Assembly (NCBI RefSeq): GCF_000296815.2
Contig: NZ_CAIT01000005.1
Coordinates: 186,001-250,000, forward strand
Direction of reading: 5' to 3'
From: Fibrisoma limi BUZ 3
Lineage (GTDB): Bacteria > Bacteroidota > Bacteroidia > Cytophagales > Spirosomataceae
DNA: 64,000 bases
Position numbers and translations under genes: made by a program. A model generated the notes under the pieces. It was given only the letters and a program-made list of their open reading frames with translations, was not told the origin of the DNA and searched no databases. Positions 33,334 through 45,298 of this stretch are shown one piece after another (the stretch's first letter is position 1; the number at the start of each line of letters is the position of its first letter).

Positions 33334-34995
33334 TTACTGAGCCTTTCGCACGAAAAACTTAAAGCCGTTTTCTTCTTTCAACTTCCTGATGTACGGCAGG
33401 GAATCCAGGGCCGTTTGCTCAGTCACCTTCTGGCTGAACCAGACGTCCTTGTCGATCTTGCCCCGTACCAGCCAGTCGGGATTGTAATAGTTCGGGTTGG
33501 TGACCGGTGGTTTCTGGGTGTAGAAGAATGGACCGTAGCTCCGGTAGCCAAACGCTTTGACGTATACATCTTTGCCCTGCGCGCTCTCGAAGAAACGCAT
33601 GGCAGCCGCCTGCGAAATAGCTTCAATTCGGCCGATAAAAAACCACAGCGTAAGCGTAATGAACACGGCCATTCCGCCAAACAGGGTCACAATGGCCCGT
33701 GATGTTTCACGCTGGTTGAACCACCGCAGGCTTACGATCAGTACGATCAGCAGCCACACGCCCGGTAGTAACTCCCACCCCGTCCAGTTAACCTGGGCGT
33801 TCAGATTACCCTGCGTAAACGCATCCTGATCGGCCACGGCCCGGACGTAGTCCATGCCGTAGAGGGCCAGCAGCGGCAGCGCCAGAGTAGCCAGTACGTA
33901 AATACCACCTATAACGATTAGCCCAACCCGCATCCAGACATCCATCCGGATTTTGCTGTCTTCCAGTTGCAGCAGGACCAGTGTAGCCAGGTACGTCAGC
34001 GGGAAGTAACACATGGACGAATAGTGCACAATTTTAGAGCGTACGATGGTAAATAGAATCAGTACGACCCAGAACAGAATCAGCATCCAGCGCTTGAACT
34101 CACGCTGATACGGCCGCTCGATGAATAGCGGTCCCTGCCCGCGAATGGCAAAGATGGACGCCGGGAAACAGCCGACCAACAGCAGGATAAAGTGGTATCC
34201 CGGAAAGCCGGCGTGGCCAGCGTCGGGCTGCTTGAACAGGCGGAAGTTGTATGTCAGAAATTCGCGGATGAACGTCGGTCCATGCAGATACGTCTCCAGA
34301 CCATACCAGGCTATGGAAACCAGCGTAGCGGCAATTGAATAAAAAACAAATTGGATGGGCGTGATAAACCACCGGAAACGACTGAGAATCCAGTAAACGC
34401 CCAGGGTCAGGCAAACGATCAGGTACGCCACCGGTCCCTTCGTGTTGATACCCATGCCGAGTACAAAGCCCCCGATGAATAAATAGGCCCACACGCTACG
34501 TGGCAGCTTGATGCCCGACAGGCTTTCGCGCTTCCAGGAGGCAAAGATCAGGTTGACCAGTCCGATAAAAATGAACAGGTTGAAAAACGGATCGATAATA
34601 CCCGAGCGGAAATACAGGTGGGGCGTAACGGAACCCAGATAAGCCAGCGACCAGAGCAGTCCGAAGCGATGGCCATGCAGCTTATAACCCAGGTTATACA
34701 GGTAGATGAGCGTAATAATGCCGCAGACGGCATTCGGGAAACGGGCCGCAAACTCATTCGTACCGAACAGGTGCATCGCCAGCGACTGGCACCAGAAAAA
34801 GAAGGGTGGTTTTTCGTAAAACGGCTGAAAGTCAACATGGACACGGAGGTAATCACCCAGCACAACCATTTCCCTCGAACACTCCGCAAAATTGATCTCA
34901 TCCCAGTCGAACAGACGAACGCCCCCCAGAAACGGGATGAATAACAGGGCGCCCAGCACGCCAAACAGGATGGAAAAGAAAAGTTTTTGGTTCAT
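33334..34995 (-). CDS. Glycosyltransferase family 39 / ArnT-like membrane protein
   Basis: 553 residues from the ATG at 34995; TTG codons just upstream are in frame. About a dozen transmembrane helices. The first external loop has the GT39/GT83 motif DWDEINFAECSREM with the catalytic acidic pair, then FYEKPPFFFW and FGTNEFAARFPNA. Such enzymes transfer a sugar from a polyprenyl-phosphate donor to lipid A, lipids or protein at the periplasmic face. The acceptor is unknown. Monocistronic. Confidence 0.85.
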   Translation of the reverse strand: MNQKLFFSILFGVLGALLFIPFLGGVRLFDWDEINFAECSREMVVLGDYLRVHVDFQPFYEKPPFFFWCQSLAMHLFGTNEFAARFPNAVCGIITLIYLYNLGYKLHGHRFGLLWSLAYLGSVTPHLYFRSGIIDPFFNLFIFIGLVNLIFASWKRESLSGIKLPRSVWAYLFIGGFVLGMGINTKGPVAYLIVCLTLGVYWILSRFRWFITPIQFVFYSIAATLVSIAWYGLETYLHGPTFIREFLTYNFRLFKQPDAGHAGFPGYHFILLLVGCFPASIFAIRGQGPLFIERPYQREFKRWMLILFWVVLILFTIVRSKIVHYSSMCYFPLTYLATLVLLQLEDSKIRMDVWMRVGLIVIGGIYVLATLALPLLALYGMDYVRAVADQDAFTQGNLNAQVNWTGWELLPGVWLLIVLIVSLRWFNQRETSRAIVTLFGGMAVFITLTLWFFIGRIEAISQAAAMRFFESAQGKDVYVKAFGYRSYGPFFYTQKPPVTNPNYYNPDWLVRGKIDKDVWFSQKVTEQTALDSLPYIRKLKEENGFKFFVRKAQ

Positions 34996-35079
34996 CAACA
35001 AAACTGTTAACCACGAAAAAGCCCCACATGCCGAAGCTGCGGGGCCGTAAAATTAGGCAAAAATGGTTCGGAAACGGTA

Positions 35080-37763
<2,684 letters not shown>

Positions 37764-37792
37764 AAACATCATACGTCATAAGTAGTTATATG

Positions 37793-37822
37793 GGGTGTGT
37801 CCGAGCGGATACACCCTTTTTT
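37793..37822 (+). terminator. Intrinsic terminator of pgi
   Basis: GGGTGTGTCC (37793-37802) pairs with GGATACACCC (37807-37816) around GAGC, followed by six T. Confidence 0.9.
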
Positions 37823-37840
37823 ATTCACTATATAAACGTT

Positions 37841-38707
37841 ATGACAACTATGAAATGTAAGCACACTTTACTGGCCCTGGGCCTGTCTTCGATTGGTCTC
37901 GCGTACGGTCAGACCACCTCTACTATGTCTTCCACAACGAGCACATCTACCTATAGCTCTGGGACATATAATGCGGGCAGTACAACCGATACGATCCGGG
38001 CGACTTCGACGGATACCCAGATGTCATCACCGATGAATACCAATTCATCGACTGGCTCGATGAGCACCCCAGCCACAAATAGCTACAACAGCGCTACCAC
38101 GACGACTACGACAACCACTACGTCGGACATGGGTACTATGAATACCAGCTCAAACCGCGACGCCAACGGTCGCCGGGCGGATGGTAAGCAGGGCCGCTTT
38201 GGTATCTATGCCGGTGTGAACGCATCGCAATTTATCGGCGAACCGATTGCCGGCGACGAAACAACGGGCCGGGTTGGTTATCAACTGGGTCTGTACGGCC
38301 GGACGGGCGGTACGATCTTCGGCCAGATTGGGGCCGAATTCCGGGCGTCATCAACAGAATTGTTCCGGCGGGGTGGCGGTCAGACAGTAGGCGACTTGCG
38401 CGATCGGATTGACCAGTACTTCATCGCCGTACCTATTTTCATCGGGGTACGTGCCGGTGGTCCGCTGGGCTTCCGCGCGCAGATTGGTCCTGAACTGGCT
38501 ACGTTGTTTGCCATTGGCGACAATAACTTCCAGTTTGGCAACGATGATCTGAACCGCCTGATTCTGAACGGGGTGGCCGACATCGGTATCAATCTCGGGC
38601 CATTGACTTTGGACGCGTTCTACAACCGTGGATTCGTGAACGTATTCGACCAGGGTGCCGATACCAAGCGTCAGATCATTGGTCTGAATCTGGGCCTGCG
38701 CTTCTAG
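37841..38707 (+). CDS. Outer-membrane beta-barrel protein with Ser/Thr-rich segment, paralogue A
   Basis: 288 residues from the ATG at 37841; an upstream in-frame start lies in the pgi terminator. Signal peptide ending near AYGQ. Residues about 25-115 are a low-complexity Ser/Thr run, including ten consecutive threonines. The C-terminal 165 residues form a PorT-like barrel (FGIYAGVNASQFIGE, GRVGYQLGLYGR, GQIGAEFRASS, ending IGLNLGLRF). First of three tandem paralogues with the same barrel but different linkers. Confidence 0.8.
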   Translation: MTTMKCKHTLLALGLSSIGLAYGQTTSTMSSTTSTSTYSSGTYNAGSTTDTIRATSTDTQMSSPMNTNSSTGSMSTPATNSYNSATTTTTTTTTSDMGTMNTSSNRDANGRRADGKQGRFGIYAGVNASQFIGEPIAGDETTGRVGYQLGLYGRTGGTIFGQIGAEFRASSTELFRRGGGQTVGDLRDRIDQYFIAVPIFIGVRAGGPLGFRAQIGPELATLFAIGDNNFQFGNDDLNRLILNGVADIGINLGPLTLDAFYNRGFVNVFDQGADTKRQIIGLNLGLRF

Positions 38708-38760
38708 AAACATTTTGCTAGTAGAGACCGACTACGGCTAAAGGTTGTAGCTGGTCCAGG

Positions 38761-38792
38761 AAAAGCCACATCATCGAATGTGGCTTTTTGTA
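38761..38792 (+). terminator. Intrinsic terminator after paralogue A
   Basis: AAAAGCCACAT (38761-38771) pairs with ATGTGGCTTTT (38778-38788) with a T-rich tail. Confidence 0.85.
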
Positions 38793-38929
38793 TTTTTCGC
38801 AGGTCATGTTTCATATGTGAATAGTATAGGGCATTATCTATTGTAATTTAATAAACATAATTACTACATAGATGTTGTAGGGTTGTAATTCAGGTAATTG
38901 GGTTACGTGTAATATAAACTAATCGAATC

Positions 38930-39805
38930 ATGCAGAAGACACTCACTTGTTTATTGATTTTGATGATTGGCGTAGCAAATGCTCAGAACACAACGGGGTC
39001 TACTTCCTACACGCCTTCATCCACTCCAAATCCATCACCCATTACGACCGACAGTACCCGGGTGGTCAACCCCGCTCCCAATGCGGTGACGCCGTCGAGC
39101 CCAACCTCCGGCAACCAGACCTATTCAACGGCTCCTCAGGGAAGCTTCAATACGGGCACGTCTGTAAATTCGGCTCCTGCTACGAATACATACGGCACGA
39201 CGACCACGGATACGTACAGCACGAATACCGACACCCGGATGCGCGACAAGCGGGCGTATGATTACAAAAACTTTGTTTTCGGTATCTATGCGGGTTTGAA
39301 CTCAACTCGTTTCAGCGGAGAGGACATCGACGGCGATAACCTGCGTGGACGGCTGGGGTATCAGGCTGGTTTCTTCGTGCGGGGTGGCAAGCGGTTATAC
39401 GGTCAACTGGGTGCCGAGTTCTTTGCGTCAAGTTCGAATTTCTACCGGCCGGGCGATGGCTCGTCGGTCGACGAAATTGAAGACAACATCAACATCCAGT
39501 ATGTTCAGATTCCGGTGTACATCGGCTACAAGCTGGTTGAGTCGGACCGGGGTATCTCGGCGGTGCGGTTGCAGATAGGTGCTGAATACGCGAACCGGAT
39601 CAACTCAAATAGTGGTAATTTTAACCTGAGCAACTCAGAAATAAAAAGCGGTACGTTCAACGCCCTGGGGCAAGTGGGCTTCGACATCGGTCCGTTACTG
39701 ATTGACCTGACGTATCACCACGGCCTGAGCGATGCATTGGAGGGTACTGGCTTTCCTGGATCACAGCGTCGGATCCTGAGTGCCAGTGTTGGCTTCAAAT
39801 TCTAA
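38930..39805 (+). CDS. Outer-membrane beta-barrel protein with Ser/Thr-rich segment, paralogue B
   Basis: 291 residues. Signal peptide (cleavage near ANAQ), then a Ser/Thr/Asn/Pro-rich low-complexity region to about 100, a short basic spacer (DTRMRDKRAYDYKNF), and the barrel (FGIYAGLNSTRFSGEDIDG, GRLGYQAGFFVRGG, YGQLGAEFFASSSNFYRPGDG, ending SASVGFKF). The barrel is closer to paralogue C than to A. Each gene has its own terminator and AT-rich upstream region, so the three are likely expressed independently. Confidence 0.8.
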   Translation: MQKTLTCLLILMIGVANAQNTTGSTSYTPSSTPNPSPITTDSTRVVNPAPNAVTPSSPTSGNQTYSTAPQGSFNTGTSVNSAPATNTYGTTTTDTYSTNTDTRMRDKRAYDYKNFVFGIYAGLNSTRFSGEDIDGDNLRGRLGYQAGFFVRGGKRLYGQLGAEFFASSSNFYRPGDGSSVDEIEDNINIQYVQIPVYIGYKLVESDRGISAVRLQIGAEYANRINSNSGNFNLSNSEIKSGTFNALGQVGFDIGPLLIDLTYHHGLSDALEGTGFPGSQRRILSASVGFKF

Positions 39806-39825
39806 ACGAAGGTGACGCATCAGAC

Positions 39826-39858
39826 AAAACCGCCCGAAATGGCGGTTTTTTGTTTTTT
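39826..39858 (+). terminator. Intrinsic terminator after paralogue B
   Basis: AAAACCGCC (39826-39834) pairs with GGCGGTTTT around CGAAAT, followed by a long T run. Confidence 0.85.
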
Positions 39859-39950
39859 ATGATCGTTTACTCTAGCAATTCAGTAAACATTCCTTTCTGG
39901 CCGGAGTTTCATAAGTGAGAATAAAGTGGTATTAATCAACTCAACACGTT

Positions 39951-40967
39951 ATGAAAAATCATGTAACAGCAGCCCTGCTGGCCGTAGGGGTATTTGGAAC
40001 AGGTTTGGTATTCGGCCAACGAAATTCGTATAATGAGCGGTATGATCGCTCCCGGGATTACGACGACCGGTCATATCGGCGCGACGACGCCCGGCGCGAC
40101 GACTATCGGATGAGTGACCGACGCGACGACGCCCGACGCTACCGGGATGATCGCCGGATGTTCGATGACCGCGATCGCTACCAGATGGACGAACGACTCC
40201 GCGAGCGGCAGGACGATCGCCGGAACCAGAGCGTAGATGATATCCTGGATGAACGACGCGACTACGTCCGTCGGCGGGAGCAAAACGACAACTACGACAA
40301 CCGGTATCGCGAAGAACGCATGGATCAACGGCGGTTCGATCGTTTCGATCTGGGCAAAGCTTACGATGAAGGTTACGACGATGGGCGGTCCGACGCTGAG
40401 CAGACGCGGAAAAAGCAAAAACGTGAAGATTACAAAAACTTTACGGTTGGTGTGTACGCTGGTGCGAACTCAACCCGGTTTGAAGGCGAAGATGTAGAAG
40501 GTAATCAATTGAGTGGCCGCCTGGGCTATCAGTTGGGTTTGTTTGTACGGGGCGGTGGCCGGCTGTACGGACAGATCGGGGCGGAGTACCTGACATCCAG
40601 CAATGATTTCTACCAGCCCGGCGACGGTACGTCTCCTGAAGGGATCATCAATAACATTGATCAGAAATACCTGCACATTCCGGCTTATATTGGTTTCAAG
40701 CTGGCCGAGTCAGATCGCGGTATCTCGGCGGTACGGTTGCAGGTAGGGGCCGAATACGCTACGCCACTGGGTGTCAACAACAACGAGTTCAATTTCGAAC
40801 GGTCTGATTTTAACAACGCTACCATCAATGGTCTGGCGAGCATAGGCTTTGATGCTGGTCCGCTCATGGTCGGTTTCGTGTATCACTACGGCTTTGCTGA
40901 TGTATTGAAAAACACGGAGAACTCGAAACGCCGGATTCTGGGTGTAAACGTTGGATTTAAGTTTTAA
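39951..40967 (+). CDS. Outer-membrane beta-barrel protein with Arg/Asp-rich segment, paralogue C
   Basis: 338 residues. Signal peptide ending near VFGQ. Residues about 25-165 are a charged polyampholyte of Arg, Asp and Tyr (repeats like RRDDARRDDY, RYRDDRRMFDDRDR), ending KKQKREDYKNF. Then the shared barrel (VGVYAGANSTRFEGEDVEG ... VNVGFKF). The charged run replaces the Ser/Thr run of its two neighbours at the same place. Net charge is nearly balanced, which suggests a flexible periplasmic or surface segment; function unknown. Confidence 0.8.
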   Translation: MKNHVTAALLAVGVFGTGLVFGQRNSYNERYDRSRDYDDRSYRRDDARRDDYRMSDRRDDARRYRDDRRMFDDRDRYQMDERLRERQDDRRNQSVDDILDERRDYVRRREQNDNYDNRYREERMDQRRFDRFDLGKAYDEGYDDGRSDAEQTRKKQKREDYKNFTVGVYAGANSTRFEGEDVEGNQLSGRLGYQLGLFVRGGGRLYGQIGAEYLTSSNDFYQPGDGTSPEGIINNIDQKYLHIPAYIGFKLAESDRGISAVRLQVGAEYATPLGVNNNEFNFERSDFNNATINGLASIGFDAGPLMVGFVYHYGFADVLKNTENSKRRILGVNVGFKF

Positions 40968-40969
40968 AA

Positions 40970-41076
40970 AAACAAAGTCGTAAGTCTGCGAGTCGTAGGT
41001 TGTAAGTTTGTGATAGGAAGTGAGTGCGCTGGAAAGACACTTACAACCTGCCTGCTTGCGACTTACGACTTTGTTT
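40970..41076. repeat. 38-bp imperfect inverted repeat of CGTAAGT words
   Basis: The left arm (40970-41007) starts AAACAAAGTCGTAAGTC and ends GGTTGTAAGT; the right arm (41039-41076) is its near reverse complement. Words such as GTCGTA recur in each arm. It fills the gap between paralogue C and the siroheme dehydrogenase gene, ending next to the ATG at 41077. Confidence 0.75.
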
Positions 41077-41643
41077 ATGAATACGCTGTTTCCCATTTTC
41101 GTTAAGATTGAAAACCTGAACACGCTGGTCGTCGGCGGTGGGTACGTAGGGCTCGAAAAACTGACCGCTTTGCTCTCGAACGCGCCCGACGCACCCGTTA
41201 CGCTCGTAGCCCCGGAAATTCGCGACGAAATCCGCGAACTGGCGCAGCAGCATCCGAATTTGACCCTGATTCAGGAACGCTACCAGGCGGAGTATCTGCA
41301 GGGGCGGGACCTGGTCATTGTCGGCACCAACGACAAGGCCGTGAACCGCCAGGTACAGCAGGACTGCAAGGCCCGTCAACTACTGGTCAACGTGGCTGAT
41401 ACACCCGATTTGTGCGATTTTTACCTGAGTTCGGTCGTGAAGAAAGGCGACCTGAAAGTTGCTATCTCGACCAACGGCAAATCGCCTACCTTTGCCAAAC
41501 GATTCCGTGAGGTACTGGAGGAAATCCTCCCCGACAGTTTGCAGGAAACCCTCGATAACCTGACGGCCATCCGGAATCAGCTCAAAGGCGACTTCGTCCA
41601 GAAGATGGAGAAGCTGAACGAAATTACGAAGGTACTACGGTAA
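41077..41643 (+). CDS. Precorrin-2 dehydrogenase-like (siroheme synthase N-terminal) protein
   Basis: 188 residues from the ATG at 41077 (MNTLFPIFVKIENLNTLVVGGG); an upstream in-frame start lies inside the inverted repeat. NAD-binding GGGYVG (20-25), then VAPEIRDEI and VIVGTNDKAVN, a VNVADTPDLCDFYLSSVV core and AISTNGKSPTFAKRFRE. This is the CysG/Met8p dehydrogenase module for siroheme synthesis, without the methyltransferase. It oxidises precorrin-2 to sirohydrochlorin. No other siroheme gene is nearby. Confidence 0.88.
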   Translation: MNTLFPIFVKIENLNTLVVGGGYVGLEKLTALLSNAPDAPVTLVAPEIRDEIRELAQQHPNLTLIQERYQAEYLQGRDLVIVGTNDKAVNRQVQQDCKARQLLVNVADTPDLCDFYLSSVVKKGDLKVAISTNGKSPTFAKRFREVLEEILPDSLQETLDNLTAIRNQLKGDFVQKMEKLNEITKVLR

Positions 41644-41664
41644 CTCATTGCCCTTTCACCTGCT

Positions 41665-43320
41665 ATGCATACACGCTCCTTTCTTCCGAAGGTTGGCTTC
41701 GTGGTTGGTTTGTTGCTACCCGCTCTGGTAAGTCAGGCTCAGCCAGGTCAGGCCGAACCGGATCAATCCCTGATAAACGGGAAGGCGTTTACCCGCCACG
41801 TTCAGACGCTGTCATCTAATGCGTTTGAAGGTCGTAAACCGTTCACGTCTGGCGAGACAAAAACCATCCAATACCTCAAAACAACCTTTGAAAAGCTGGG
41901 ACTGCAACCCGGCAACGGGTCCAGCTACTTTCAGGACGTACCGATGGTCGACATCGCGTCGGTACCGGCAGGGCCGCTGGTGCTGAAAGGGAAAACGGAA
42001 ACGCTGTCGCTTAAGCCACTGGAGGATTTTGTAGCCACTACGCCCCGGGTGCAGAAACAGGTGTCGCTCGATAAGTCGGAACTGGTTTTTGTCGGGTATG
42101 GCATCGTGGCCCCGGAATTTGGCTGGAACGATTACGCTGGGCTGGACGTGAAAGGCAAGACCGTAGTGGTGCTGGTAAACGACCCCGGCTCAGTTGACAG
42201 TACGTTGTTCAAAGGCAACACCATGACGTACTACGGCCGCTGGATCTACAAGTACGAAGAAGCTGCCCGGCAGGGAGCCGCCGGGGTGTTGATTGTGCAC
42301 GAATCAAAGGCTGCCAGTTACGGCTGGTCGGTTGTCCGCAATAGCTTTTCCAAGTCAAAGCTGTACCTGAAAAGTGACGACGGCAATCAGTCGCGGGCGT
42401 TGGTTGAAGGCTGGCTGACGCTCGATGCCGCCCGGAAACTGTTCAGCTCAGCGGGGCTATCGACCGAGTTGTTCCGGCAGGCCGGTCAGAAAGGATTCAG
42501 ACCGGTGCCGATGGGCGTTCGGGCGTCGATCACGCTGGACAACACCATCAAGGAGTCTGTTTCCCGGAACGTACTGGCGGTGCTGCCGGGCACGACCCGC
42601 CGGGACGAATGCATCATCTACTCGGCTCACTGGGATCACCTCGGCAAGGGCGAACCGGTTAAGGGGGATTCGATTTTCAACGGAGCCGTCGATAATGCAA
42701 CCGGTACGGCCGCCGTGCTGGAAATTGCCGAAGCCTTTACCAAATTGAAGACGAAACCGGCCCGGTCGGTGGTGTTTTTGCTCGTTACGGCCGAGGAGCA
42801 GGGACTGCTGGGGTCGGAGTACTACGCCCAACACCCCGTGTTTCCGCTCAACAAGACTGTCGCCAACCTGAACATCGACGCTCTGCAGCCCATCGGCCGC
42901 ACAAAGGACATCATTATTGTCGGTAAAGGGCAGTCGGAACTGGACGACTACGTAGTGGCGGCTGCGGGCCGACAAAATCGCACGATCCGGGGTGAGTTCA
43001 ATCCCTCGGCGGGCAGCTACTTCCGGTCCGATCACTTCAACTTTGCCAAAGTGGGAGTGCCCTCGCTCTATCTGAAAGCCGGTGTCAATTCGGTGACTAA
43101 GGGCGCGGCCTGGGGAAATGCGCAGTTTGAAGACTATAACCTGAACCGCTACCACACCCCGGCGGACGAATACGCGCCGAACTGGGACCTCTCGGGTGTA
43201 ATTGAAGACATGCAGATTCTGTTCAATGTGGGATATCGGCTGGCTACACAAACGAATTTCCCGAATTGGAAACCCGGCTCCGAATTTAAGGCCGCTCGGG
43301 ATAAAATGATGGGCAAATAG
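41665..43320 (+). CDS. M28-family metallopeptidase (PA-domain type)
   Basis: 551 residues with a signal peptide ending near VSQAQ. A PA-like insert spans about 125-260 (KTVVVLVNDPG, AARQGAAGVLIVHE). The M28 catalytic domain has SAHWDHLG, GAVDNATGTAAVLEIAEAF, LLVTAEEQGLLGSEYY, and a late SDHFNFAKVGVPSLYLKAG, supplying the two-zinc ligands. Likely a secreted aminopeptidase. Starts 21 bp after the siroheme dehydrogenase gene. Confidence 0.88.
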   Translation: MHTRSFLPKVGFVVGLLLPALVSQAQPGQAEPDQSLINGKAFTRHVQTLSSNAFEGRKPFTSGETKTIQYLKTTFEKLGLQPGNGSSYFQDVPMVDIASVPAGPLVLKGKTETLSLKPLEDFVATTPRVQKQVSLDKSELVFVGYGIVAPEFGWNDYAGLDVKGKTVVVLVNDPGSVDSTLFKGNTMTYYGRWIYKYEEAARQGAAGVLIVHESKAASYGWSVVRNSFSKSKLYLKSDDGNQSRALVEGWLTLDAARKLFSSAGLSTELFRQAGQKGFRPVPMGVRASITLDNTIKESVSRNVLAVLPGTTRRDECIIYSAHWDHLGKGEPVKGDSIFNGAVDNATGTAAVLEIAEAFTKLKTKPARSVVFLLVTAEEQGLLGSEYYAQHPVFPLNKTVANLNIDALQPIGRTKDIIIVGKGQSELDDYVVAAAGRQNRTIRGEFNPSAGSYFRSDHFNFAKVGVPSLYLKAGVNSVTKGAAWGNAQFEDYNLNRYHTPADEYAPNWDLSGVIEDMQILFNVGYRLATQTNFPNWKPGSEFKAARDKMMGK

Positions 43321-43378
43321 GTCCGTAGGGCCGGACGCCCGAAGTCGTGTATTATCTACAGACAGAAGTCAGGTCAGC

Positions 43379-43744
43379 TCAAAAGTGACTGAACAATGAA
43401 GTGGCCCCGAAGATCCCCTGGAACGTTACCGGCTGGTCGCGCAGAATGAGGAAATAGATCAGGCCAGCCAGGACCAGATAGCCGACGGCGAGCCACTTTT
43501 TCTTCTGCTCAAACTCGGCGGGGTGGTGATGGTAGTCGTAAATCATGGAAGCCGACAGCCCCAGTACCATCAGAAAGAACGAGAAGATACCGAAATCTGT
43601 TCGGTACGTACGGAGGGCCTGCAGGAAGTGCGCGCCTGACACAATATAAAGCAGCCAGCAGCCAAAACCCGCCCGGTACAGGTAGACACTCAGCCGACGG
43701 TCGTTTTTTAGGTCGAATAGGTCTTCGGTGAATTTTTCGGACAT
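43379..43744 (-). CDS. Small membrane protein, unknown
   Basis: 121 residues from the ATG at 43744 (MSEKFTEDLFDLKNDRRL); an in-frame start 60 bases upstream would overlap the divergent promoter. Three hydrophobic helices (about 27-43, 52-70, 84-101) with a HHHP motif after the second. No family recognised. Divergent from the OsmC gene. Confidence 0.55.
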   Translation of the reverse strand: MSEKFTEDLFDLKNDRRLSVYLYRAGFGCWLLYIVSGAHFLQALRTYRTDFGIFSFFLMVLGLSASMIYDYHHHPAEFEQKKKWLAVGYLVLAGLIYFLILRDQPVTFQGIFGATSLFSHF

Positions 43745-43755
43745 GGCAGGCTCGG

Positions 43756-43787
43756 TTTGAGTTGGTGAATATACGAACGTACCTTTA
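43756..43787 (+). promoter_or_regulatory. Candidate -33/-7 promoter of the OsmC gene
   Basis: TTTG (43756-43759) and TACCTTTA (43780-43787) are 20 bases apart; the start codon follows 17 bases later. Confidence 0.45.
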
Positions 43788-43803
43788 TAAACGCAACAAT
43801 ACA

Positions 43804-44262
43804 ATGCTTGATTCTCAAACGGTTGAATCAGCTCAGCAATTTAATACCATGCACGTTGAGCTGGTGCGCGTCGACGACGCTTTTCATTTTCAGGCTACTG
43901 GAACCGCCGGTGTTGCCCTTGATATTGATGGATCGACAGACATTGGTGGCCATAACGCCGGGGCCCGGCCGATGGAAATGCTGCTTATGGGCCTGGCCAG
44001 TTGTTCGGCCATTGACGTAATCCTGATCCTGAAAAAGCAGAAGCAGGTAATCGACGATTTCCGCCTGCGCGTCGACGGCCTGCGGGAGAAAGATGCCACG
44101 CCCGCGCCGTTCCAGAAGATCCACATCACGTACCTGCTGAAAGGCCAACTGGACGCCAACAAGGTGCAGCGGGCCATCGACCTGTCGATGGATAAGTACT
44201 GTTCCGCTACGGCGCAGCTTCGCCCAACGGCCGAGATCACGTATTCGTTTGAAATAGCGTAA
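43804..44262 (+). CDS. OsmC/Ohr-family protein
   Basis: 152 residues from the ATG at 43804. The conserved cysteines are C67 in GLASCSAID and C133 in DKYCSATAQL, as in OsmC/Ohr peroxiredoxins that reduce organic hydroperoxides. MEMLLMGLASC and ITYLLKGQLDANKV fit the family. A stress-protective role is likely; the exact sub-family (YhfA-like) is a best guess. Confidence 0.85.
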   Translation: MLDSQTVESAQQFNTMHVELVRVDDAFHFQATGTAGVALDIDGSTDIGGHNAGARPMEMLLMGLASCSAIDVILILKKQKQVIDDFRLRVDGLREKDATPAPFQKIHITYLLKGQLDANKVQRAIDLSMDKYCSATAQLRPTAEITYSFEIA

Positions 44263-44410
44263 AGACAGAGTAGAGGTATTCGCTGAGGCATACAGTACGT
44301 TGTGCACTTCCCGGATACCTTTATTATTGTTCTGTTAACGATTGTTTATCTGGGGAAAGGGGTAAAATTAAAGCCATATATTCGTTATTTTTGGCAAACC
44401 CCTCTTCTAT

Positions 44411-45298
44411 ATGATCTCGATTAACTCTACCAAGCAATCGCATCATCATCATGACCACCTGACCAGTGAGGTGGTAGCCTGCCAGAACTGCGACCACGAG
44501 TACACGGGCCGCTATTGTAGCCAGTGCGGCCAGCGGGCCGATACGCACCGGATCAACTGGCACTACATCTGGCACGAGATTCCGCATAGTGTCTGGCACG
44601 TTGACCACGGCATTGCGTACACCCTGCGCCAGTTAACGGTTCGTCCCGGCCATACCATCCGAGAGTTTCTGGAGGGGAAACGGGTTAATCACTACCGCCC
44701 GCTGGCCCTGCTGCTGATGCTCAGTGCAGTTCTTCTGTTCGTGCAGCACGGTCTTGGGGTGAGCTACATGAAGGCCAGTCAGGCAATGCTTGACTCGAAG
44801 CAGGCGTCTGCTGATGCACAAGCATTTCAGAATCAACTGTTTGAGTGGATGGACCATAATCAGACGCTGGTTTATATTCTGATGATTCCGTTTTTAGCCT
44901 TTGGTAACTGGTTTATGTTCCGCCGACAGCGTTACAACTATCCCGAAATGATGGTCGTACAGACGTTTGTCACCAACTTCACTATGTTGATGTCGCTGGC
45001 GATTGTCGTCCTGTTCTGGGCGCTGGGCGGATCAGTTGAAGCGTATAAGATCATTATGGGTGTATCGGTAGTGGCGATGTTTGGCTATTACGCCCTGACT
45101 TACTATCAGTTATTTCAGGGCCGATTAGGGATATTCTCCGTAGTGTGGCGTTCGGTAGTTGCCTATGCACTTAGCTACCTGCTGTTTATCGCCCTGGGCA
45201 TGTTAATAGGTATTGGGTACGGCGTTTATTTAGGTATCACTAAATCATCTACCTTTAAACCCGAAAAACCAGCTACGACCGTCCAACAATCGCATTAA
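44411..45298 (+). CDS. DUF3667-family membrane protein with zinc ribbon
   Basis: 295 residues. An N-terminal His cluster (HHHHDH) is followed by a zinc ribbon [17 protein letters not shown] and then [18 protein letters not shown], the family core. About five transmembrane helices fill the rest ([14 protein letters not shown] onward). Function unknown. Its stop codon TAA overlaps the thyA ATG by one base, so translation of the two genes is probably coupled. A TATTTTTG -7-like box lies at 44386-44393. Confidence 0.8.
   Translation: MISINSTKQSHHHHDHLTSEVVACQNCDHEYTGRYCSQCGQRADTHRINWHYIWHEIPHSVWHVDHGIAYTLRQLTVRPGHTIREFLEGKRVNHYRPLALLLMLSAVLLFVQHGLGVSYMKASQAMLDSKQASADAQAFQNQLFEWMDHNQTLVYILMIPFLAFGNWFMFRRQRYNYPEMMVVQTFVTNFTMLMSLAIVVLFWALGGSVEAYKIIMGVSVVAMFGYYALTYYQLFQGRLGIFSVVWRSVVAYALSYLLFIALGMLIGIGYGVYLGITKSSTFKPEKPATTVQQSH

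Noticed and set aside
40030-40340. Repeated CGCGACGACGCC-type units resembling a CRISPR or tandem array
   Set aside because: The units have no regular spacers and fall inside an open frame encoding the Arg/Asp-rich segment; they are codon repeats. No CRISPR array or cas gene is seen in the window.
42457-43251. Long antisense frame (also 8064-8696, 10230-10982, 15777-16481, 20664-21434, 50263-51285)
   Set aside because: Each lies opposite a gene with clear domains; high GC makes such shadow frames common, and none shows a family motif or own promoter.
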